The notes beneath the pieces were generated by a model, which did not search any database, was not told where the DNA came from, and saw only the letters and a list, made by a program, of their open reading frames with translations. Made by a program: the position numbers and the translations under genes. Shown piece after piece: positions 57,174-64,000 of a stretch of DNA of 64,000 nucleotides. Every line of letters begins with the position of its first letter. Position 1 is the stretch's first letter. Location: NCBI GenBank assembly GCA_964016875.1, contig OZ024724.1, positions 47,274,899-47,338,898 on the forward strand, given 5' to 3'. The DNA comes from Fallopia convolvulus. Lineage: Eukaryota; Streptophyta; Magnoliopsida; Caryophyllales; Polygonaceae.

Positions 57174-58590
57174 ATGGTTCATACCCGTGCTACTAATCCA
57201 TCTCTTGTTGCATTTGATTCAGAAATCGAAAGGACAATCTCTAGGTTGCGCAGGCAAGCTCGTGCGAATTCTCGAGAACTACCGTTCAATCTGGCATCTT
57301 CCTCTTCTGATTCTGATTCTGAAAGCGTTACTGAAATACCAGAGATGGCTCAGACACTGAGACAGTTAACTGGACCAGATTTGGCACAACAACCATTGGC
57401 GGTGAAGATACCTGCACTCCCTGACGGTGTCCAATTTGAACTGAAATCAGGATTGATTCACCTCCTTCCTCAATTCTATGGGAAGGCGGGTGAAGATCCC
57501 AACAAGCATTTATCGGTTTTTCATGTTGTCTGCACTAGCATGAAACCAAATGGAATCACTGATGACCAAATCAAGTTGAGAGCTTTTGCATTCTCTTTAA
57601 AGGATGCAGCGAATGATTGGCTTTACTATTTGGCTCCTGGCAGTATCGAGACTTGGGAGGAGATGAAAAAGGCTTTCCTTGAGAAATATTTCCCAGCCAC
57701 AAAACTCTCGAGTATGAAAAAGAGCATTAGCAATATTGAACAGCTCCCGAATGAATCGCTTTATGAGTATTATGAGAGGTTCAAGAAGTTAATCTCAAGT
57801 TGCCCCTATCATGGCTACTCTAAGATGGATCTTGTTATGTACCTTCATGAAGGCTTACTGGATGAAGAACGCCGACATGTTAATGCTGCCTGTGGAGGGA
57901 ACATCCTGAACAAGCCTCCTGAACAAGCTTTTGAACTATTTCATGAACTTTCTGAAGGCTCTCGTCAATTCAGCAAAAGAGCTTCAATGAAGGCAGCCAA
58001 TTCTGTTGATGTTACAGCTTTACATGAAGATGTGAATGAGTTGAAGTCAATGTTCAGACAATTCATGTTGAAGGGATCACAACAAGTCAAGCCTTGCGGT
58101 TTCTGCTCTGATGTTACTCATAAGACGGATGCTTGTCCTACTCTTCATGTTCAAGAGGAGGAAATTAATGCACTTGGAGGCTATGGGCCAAGAAGACCAA
58201 CATATGATCCTTATTCAAACTCGTACAATCCATGTTGGAAGGATCATCACAATTTGAGGTACGGAAATCAGAATCAACAGCATGCACCTCAAAACGGGCC
58301 GCCAGGTTTTAGACCTCCTTTTCAACATCAATCTCAGAATCAAGCACTGAATAAAGGCCCTTTCTCATCCAAAGATGATATGATCCGTGCTCTTACCCAG
58401 AATATGGCCATGATGCAACAAACTATGGGTCAAATTCAGCAGGATACCAAGTCAAGCATCACCAACTTGGAAAATCAAGTGAGCCAACTTGCACAGGCAA
58501 TGAATAAATTTGAAGCTAAAGATTCCAACAGGTTACCCTATCAGACGGAACTCAATCCTAAACAGAATGTGAATGCAATCTCTCTCCTAG
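57174..58590 (+). pseudogene. Gag of Athila-like element B
   Basis: ATG 57174 starts MVHTRATNPSLV. The retrotransposon gag core is around GEDPNKHLSVFHVVC, AFSLKDAANDWLYYL and EEMKKAFLEKYFPATK. A knuckle-like CGFCSDVTHKTDAC lies near residue 310, followed by a Gln/Asn-rich and a coiled-coil tail (NLENQVSQLAQAMNKF). It is open to about 58590, where a missing base in the LRSGK-encoding motif shifts frame; the nominal open frame continues meaninglessly to 58733. Confidence 0.88.
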
Positions 58591-60052
58591 TGGTAAAGTG
58601 TTGGAAAACAAAGCCGGAAAGCCACAAACATCGCCTGATGAAGAAACCGAGGGGAGCAAAGCCTCGGACTTGGAAGTTCAACCTGAGCGCGGCCAACCCA
58701 GCCAGGGGTGCCAAACCGCGCCCCCAAGCTTGACACCGCGCCCTGAGGGATCAACATACTGCGGCCTGAGCGCGGGCAGTACCGGGCTGAGCACGACCGC
58801 GCTCCCGGAGGCTCAAACCGCGCCGACGGTGATTTCCGAAGAACCTCCAATTCTTTCGACGTCGGTTCTCAAACCTCCCCCACCTTTTCCCGAAGTCTTA
58901 AAGGAGACCCGTAAGATCGAGAACGATAAAGAGATCTTCGAAACATTTAGCAAATGTGAGGTGAATATTCCACTACTCAAGCATATCAAGAGCGTTCCCC
59001 GCTATGCTAAGTTTTTGAAGGAGTTATGTACGGTCAAGCGGAATCAAAAGCAAAAAGGGAAGCAAAAGATCAAGGTCAGTGAGCAAATCTCAGCGGTCTT
59101 CCAAAGACGATTGCCACAAAAATGCGAGGACCCAGGTATGTTCACTATCCCTTGTATCATAACTGAGAGAAAATTTGAAAAGGCCATGCTAGACTTAGGT
59201 GCTTCTATCAATGTTTTGCCTTATTCAATTTATGAGTCTCTTGAGCTAGGTCCATTGCATGCAACAACCGTAGTTATTCAATTGGCTGATAGGTCTAACG
59301 TTTACCCAAAGGGGATAATAGAAGATGTGCTTGTTATGGTTGATAAGTTGATTTTCCCTGCTGATTTTTACGTACTTGAAATGGAACACGACAAGCATGC
59401 TGCTCCAATCCTTTTAGGTAGACCATTCCTAAAAACAGCCAAAACTAAAATTGATGTGTATAGTGGCTCATTAACCATGGAGTTTGATGGGGAAAAGGTG
59501 GAATACAATATTTATGATGCTATGAAATTCCCCTATGATGTTCATTCTTTGTGTTCAATTGATGTGTTAGATACTCTTGTTCAAGATTTCTTTGACATTA
59601 ATGATCATGATGAATTGCAATCTACACTTGAAAACTCTGTGGTTGATAAAGATGAAGTGGAATTTATGCTTAATGATGATATGCAAGAAATTGTAGCCGA
59701 GTTGAACGCTCACTATGAGCGACCACTCTTGCTACCGGGCTCAAAGCCCATTCCACTAACAGTGCCAAGCGAGAAGCTTGTTCCCTCTATTGTGCAGGCC
59801 CCACAGGTAGAACTCAAACAACTGCCGGACCACCTCAAGTACGCTTTTCTAGGTGATGGAGATACTCTACCGGTGATAATTTCAAACAAGCTGACTCAAG
59901 ATCAAGAATACCGGTTGCTGGATGTTTTAAGGGAGCATAAATCCGCTATAGGATGGACTATTGCCGACATTAGAGGAATAAGCCCCTCTACTTGTATGCA
60001 TAGAATCCTATTGGAGGATGAAGCAAAACCCTCAAGATAACCACAAAGGAGG
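58591..60052 (+). pseudogene. Gag-protease linker and protease of element B
   Basis: After the frameshift the frame carries SGKVLENKAGKP, a Pro/Thr linker encoded by GC-rich motif DNA (58680-58830), SVPRYAKFLKELC, and the aspartic protease (MLDLGASINVLPYSIYE, ILLGRPFLKTAKTKID). It ends at TAA 60038 just before RT, probably a nonsense change because the same reading continues directly into QRRLNPPMMEVV. Confidence 0.85.
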
Positions 60053-61370
60053 TTGAACCCGCCTATGATGGAAGTTGTCAAGAAGGAGGTCCTGAAACTT
60101 CTTCAAGCAGGAATGATTTTTCCCATATCGGATAGCAAATGGGTAAGTCCTACTCAGGTCGTTCCTAAGAAAGGTGGAATCACGGCGAAGGAGAATCAAG
60201 ATGGTGAGCTAATTCCAACAAGAATTCAAACCGGGTGGCGTGTATGCATCGATTACCGAAAGCTCAACACGGTAACCCGTAAAGACCATTTTCCTTTACC
60301 TTTTATTGACCAAATGCTTGAGCGACTTGCGGGTCGTTCCTTCTATTGTTTCTTGGATGGGTATTCAGGTTATTTTCAGATAGCAATTGCACCCGAGGAT
60401 CAAGAAAAGACAACATTTACTTGCCCATTTGGCACATTCGCTTACAGAAGAATGCCATTTGGTCTATGTAATGCACCCGCCACTTTCCAAAGGTGTATGG
60501 TCAATATATTCTCTGAATACATAGAGAACTTCATTGAAGTCTTTATGGATGATTTCACAGTTCATGGAAATGATTTTGATTCTTGTTTAACTCACTTGAC
60601 ACTTGTGCTAAAACGTTGTGAAGAAACTAACCTTTGTCTTAATTCTGAGAAATGCCATTTTATGGTAGAACAGGGCATAGTGTTAGGTCATATAGTGTCA
60701 TCTAAAAGGATTGAAGTTGTTAAGGCAAAGGTTGAAGTAATTCAATCCTTGCCTTATCCTACTAATGTTCGGGATGTACGTTCTTTTCTTGGTCATGCAA
60801 GTTCTTATCGCAGGTTCATTAAAGACTTCTCCAAGACCGCTTCACCCCTTTGTGAGCTACTCAAGAAGGATGTGACCTTTAACTTTAATGAAGCTTGTCA
60901 AAAAGCTTTTGATGAGTTGAAGGCTCGCCTCACCACTGCCCCAATAATTCAGCCCCCGGATTGGTCCCTACCTTTTGAGCTGATGTGTGATGCAAGCGAC
61001 TATGCGGTAGGAGCAGTTTTGGGCCAAAAGATTGGTAAGGCTTCTCATGTTATTCATTATGCTTCTATGACTCTTAATGAAGCATAGAAAAATTATTACA
61101 CCACCGAGAAGGAACTCTTGGCGGTGGTGTTTGCTTTGGAAAAGTTTCGGTCTTATTTGCTAGGTACAAAGGTGATCGTCTACACGGATCATGCAGCCCT
61201 TCGTTACTTGTTGACGAAGAAGGAGGCAAAGCCCAGGTTGATTAGATGGATCTTATTGTTGAGTGAATTCAACTTTGAGATCAAAGACAAAAAGGGGGCG
61301 GAAAACGTGGTGGCGGACCATCTTAGTCGCTTAGTTCATGAGGGAGAACGAGGTGCTCAAATCACACCGA
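60053..61370 (+). pseudogene. RT and RNase H of element B
   Basis: RT: VCIDYRKLNTVTRKDHFPLP, FMDDFTVHG (catalytic), GIVLGHIVSSKRIE, VRSFLGHASSYRRF. RNase H: LPFELMCDASDYAVGAVLG, then TAG at 61085 inside the ..EA.KNYYTTEKE segment, then ALEKFRSYLLGTKV, YTDHAAL and VVADHLSRL. Apart from this stop the segment is well preserved and much less damaged than element A's. Confidence 0.9.
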
Positions 61371-62712
61371 TTAGAGAAGAATTTCCAAATGATACCTTGT
61401 TTTCGGTACGTGTACTTCAACCTTGGTATGCTCATTTGGTAAATTTTCTTGTTTCGAGTGTATTTCCCCCCAGTTTTAGCAAAGCTCAAAGGGATAAACT
61501 CAAGAGTGAGGCAAGGTATTATGTGTGGGACGATCCATATCTTTGGAGACATTGTTCCGATCAGGTAATCCGGCGTTGTCTTCCGGATAATGAGGTAACT
61601 TCAGTTTTATCATTTTGTCATTCTTATGCTTGGGGGGGCATTTTAGTGCTAAGAAAACCGCTAGGAAAGTATTGGATGCAGGATTCTTTTGGCCTACTAT
61701 CTTTCGGGATGCGTATGCTTTTTGCAAATCCTGTGACCGATGCCAGAGGGTCGGAAATATATCCCGCAGGGATGAAATGCCTCAAACTTCAATTATCTTT
61801 TGTGAGGTATTTGATGTGTGGGGTATAGATTTCATGGGCCCCTTTCCTAGCTCTTACGGGAATATTTATATTTTATTAGCGGTGGACTACGTTTCCAAAT
61901 GGGTGGAAGCGAAGGCCACCTGGACTGATGATTCCCGAGTTGTGGCAGATTTCTTGAAGGCGAATATATTCTCCAGATTTGGGGTTCCTAGAGCTTTAAT
62001 TAGTGACAAGGGATCCCATTTTTGTAACCGAACGGTCAGTGCGCTCTTGAAGAAATATCATGTCACACACAGGATTGCTATGGCCTACCACCCACAAACG
62101 AATGGCCAAGTTGAGGTGTCAAACAGAGAGATCAAAGCCATTCTTGAGAAAACGGTGTCGCCAAACCGGAAGGATTGGAGTACTCGCTTAGATGATGCTT
62201 TATGGGCGTATAGGACAGCTTACAAAACACCGATTGGAATGTCGCCTTTTCGGTTGGTGTTTGGTAAAGCTTGTCATCTTCCGGTGGAGATCCAACACCG
62301 AGCTTATTGGGCTGTGAAGAACTGTAGTCTGCAGATGGATGAAGCCGGTGAGTTGAGGAAGCTTCAGTTGCAAGAGCTTGAGGAACTACGGTTAGAAGCT
62401 TATGACAACGCGGCCATATAAAAGGAGAAGACCAAAGCCTTGCATGACAAGAAAATATGGAGGAAAAGTTTTCAGGTAGGTGATAAAGTTTTGCTATATC
62501 AATCTAGACTCAAACTTTTTCCAGGTAAGCTGAGGTCGAGATGGACGGGGCCGTTCGTAGTAGCTCAGACGTTTCCTCATGGAGCGGTGGAAATTTATGA
62601 TGAAGCCACTCATTCGCTACAAAAGGTGAATGGTCAGCGTTTGAAGCCGTATTTTGAAGGATTTAGCAATGCTATTCTTGAAGAAACGGTTTTGAACGAA
62701 CCAAACACATGA
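61371..62712 (+). pseudogene. Integrase of element B
   Basis: The N-terminal part (YYVWDDPYLWRHCSDQVIRR, CHSYAWGG) is followed by a one-base frameshift in a G run near 61635. Then comes CDRCQRVGN, catalytic-core segments WGIDFMGPFPSSY, LISDKGSHF and HPQTNGQVEVSNREIK (DDE), and FGKACHLPVEI. TAA at 62419 interrupts before KKIWRKSFQVGDKVLLYQSR. The C terminus RSRWTGPFVVAQTFPHGAVE ends at 62712. Confidence 0.88.
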
Positions 62713-62721
62713 GCGGTAATG

Positions 62722-62767
62722 CGTCAAGCTAATGACGTTAAACAAGCGCTTCTTGGGAGGCAACCCA
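62722..62767 (+). other. Conserved post-pol hairpin block (element B)
   Basis: CGTCAAGCTAATGACG, then GTTAAACAAGCGCTT and TTGGGAGGCAACCCAA: two possible hairpins in the same order and spacing as in element A (52327-52370), although loop and stem bases differ. Confidence 0.7.
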
Positions 62768-63645
62768 AGCTTTGTTTTGATTTTGTATTTTTATTTTCTA
62801 GATTTAGTTGTGTTTTTGGTTTGTTTTTGTGTGGTTTTCGGTTTGTTTTTGTTTTTCTTAGTTATAGGTAAAGTCGAAAACCAGGGACACGCGGTACGAG
62901 GAGGTCAAGACGGCCTTACATTCAGAACCCGGGATTGAGCAAATCGAGGCCAACACACTGCGGCCTCAACGCGGGCTGACCCAACCTGGGCGCCCCCGCG
63001 CTCCCGCGCTGAAACCGCGCCCCGAAGGGCCAACATACTGCGGCCTTAGCGCGGGCAATTAGAAAGGGAGCGCGACCGCGCTCTCACATGCCCCAAACCG
63101 CGCTGAGGCCGGGTTCGGCGCAATAAACCCGAAATTCCCCTAATTTTTGCCATTCCTTTCTTCTTCCTCATAAAACCCACGCAGCCCCCCTCTCTACTCC
63201 TCCATTGAAGCTCCTCATTCAAGCTCCTTTGAAGATCAAACCTCCAAATCAAGCCCGGATTTGCACTCCTACTCATCAAACAAGTAAGATTTCTAACTTT
63301 TCTCTTCAAATTTCATCCCCAAATTGAAGATCTCAACCCAAAAATTTACTAAGTTAGGTTTTGCATAAAAACCTCAATTTTAGGGATTTTTAGGCCAAAT
63401 TTCTTCAATTTAAGTCTAGATTCAACAATATTAGCATGTTTATGAGTTAGTTTCATGTTTAGAACTTGAAAAATCCATAATTTCGAAATTAATTAATTTT
63501 CATGCTAATTAATCTAGATTAGTGGGGGAAGAGAGTGTTTTGAGAGCAATTATTGTCTATTATTACTTGTTTGGTGGATTGCTCTTGCCGGGGCAATCGA
63601 ATTGTGCTTGTTTTTGGTATCTTTGATTGTTGTGTAGGTGATATC
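62768..63645 (+). other. Untranslated region between pol and ORF3 of element B, with GC motif
   Basis: At 62945-63115 the GC-rich block recurs (ACTGCGGCCTTAGCGCGGG, GAGCGCGACCGCGCTC at 63068-63083). The rest is AT-rich. TTGTTGTGTAG just before 63638 resembles a splice acceptor, so ORF3 may be made from a spliced RNA. Confidence 0.6.
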
Positions 63646-64000
63646 ATGGGTCGTACCAAGGTAAACGCCAATGCATCCTCATCGGGACCTAGTCGTCCTC
63701 AAAGAGCAACTGGAGCAACCCGAGCAACATCAACTACAACTCAAAATGTTGCACCCTCTTCCTCTAGATCCCGAGATACACCTAGAGCTTCCTCCTCAAG
63801 CAATGTGATCACACCGGCAACTTATGGTCTTCAATTCCGGGACATGAGGCATCTAGACTGGTTTGATCAATTGAAAGGGCGTGAAATCCAAGGTCCGAGA
63901 TACATCGACTGGGACTTGTTGGAGGAGTTGGGTTTGGCTAGTGAATTGAGGGAGATAGAGTTTAATCACAATTTGACTGTGTTGAGCATGAGATTGCCAG
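63646..64000 (+). CDS. ORF3 of Athila-like element B, 5' part (runs off the window)
   Basis: From ATG 63646 the frame is open for 118 codons to the window edge: MGRTKVNANASSSGPSRP, Ser/Thr-rich, then TYGLQFRDMRHLDWFDQL and YIDWDLLEELGL. It corresponds in place and style to the ORF3 of element A (53464) and to the extra ORF of Athila elements. Its function is unknown. No lesion is visible in this part, unlike the gag-pol of the same element. Confidence 0.6.
   Translation, partial: MGRTKVNANASSSGPSRPQRATGATRATSTTTQNVAPSSSRSRDTPRASSSSNVITPATYGLQFRDMRHLDWFDQLKGREIQGPRYIDWDLLEELGLASELREIEFNHNLTVLSMRLP

Noticed and set aside
58580..58733. Programmed ribosomal frameshift between gag and protease of element B
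   Set aside because: The shift lies inside the conserved LRSGK motif, no slippery site is apparent, and loss of a single base explains it better; related elements use one frame here.
1..64000. tRNA or rRNA genes
   Set aside because: No cloverleaf with intact internal promoter boxes or rRNA-like stretch was noticed by eye; tRNA-like words are retrotransposon primer sites.

Overview
The window is nuclear DNA of a flowering plant, most likely a eudicot. It holds intron-bearing plant genes (an F-box gene and a DUF630/DUF632 gene), AT-rich spacers, and plant-specific transposon families: MULEs carrying Ulp1-like proteases, hAT MITEs, SIRE/Maximus-type Ty1-copia and Athila-type Ty3-gypsy. The species cannot be named from the sequence. 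Only the first 14 kb looks like host gene space. From about 15.5 kb to the end nearly everything is transposon-derived and strongly nested.

Layout. 1-1750: minus-strand LTR, tRNA-Met primer site and polyprotein tail of a decayed LTR retrotransposon. 2879-4054: single-exon F-box gene. 5052-6165: foldback MULE-type element with 9-bp target duplications. 8908-12842: four-exon DUF630/DUF632 gene coding for 999 residues. 14432-15069: hAT-type MITE with perfect 8-bp target duplications. About 15.54-27.19 kb: a large MULE with a plus-strand Ulp1-like (C48) protease gene and a convergent minus-strand FAR1/MULE transposase gene. Both are decayed, and a 1.38-kb TIR element splits the transposase gene. 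27.4-28.8 kb: another TIR element. 28.84 to about 33.0 kb: the front part of a second MULE Ulp1-like gene.

From about 33.0 to 54.8 kb runs a decayed Athila-like element (called A). It is broken by a solo Athila-type LTR (33257-34846) and by a complete SIRE-type copia element of 13.2 kb (35963-49180). That copia element itself carries a 2.6-kb Ty3-gypsy fragment. A minus-strand copia solo LTR (54822-55692) follows. Then comes the 5' LTR and body of a second Athila-like element (called B, 55718 to beyond the window end) with gag, protease, RT, RNase H, integrase and the start of the extra 3' ORF.

How the parts work together. The two host genes are independent. The transposon parts are modules of mobile elements, and most have stops or frameshifts. 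The most unusual signals are: (1) arrays of a short motif, TTTGTTCAT plus about 12 bases, filling the introns and spacers of the Ulp1-MULE, with a different array motif in its neighbour; (2) element-specific GC-rich or palindromic motifs (TCGGTACCGA in A; an ACCGCGCTC-type block in B) repeated at several linker positions; (3) a heavily damaged, chimeric SIRE copy whose LTRs are almost identical, which implies that a defective chimera was mobilised in trans; (4) patchwork filler DNA at the gypsy/copia junction.
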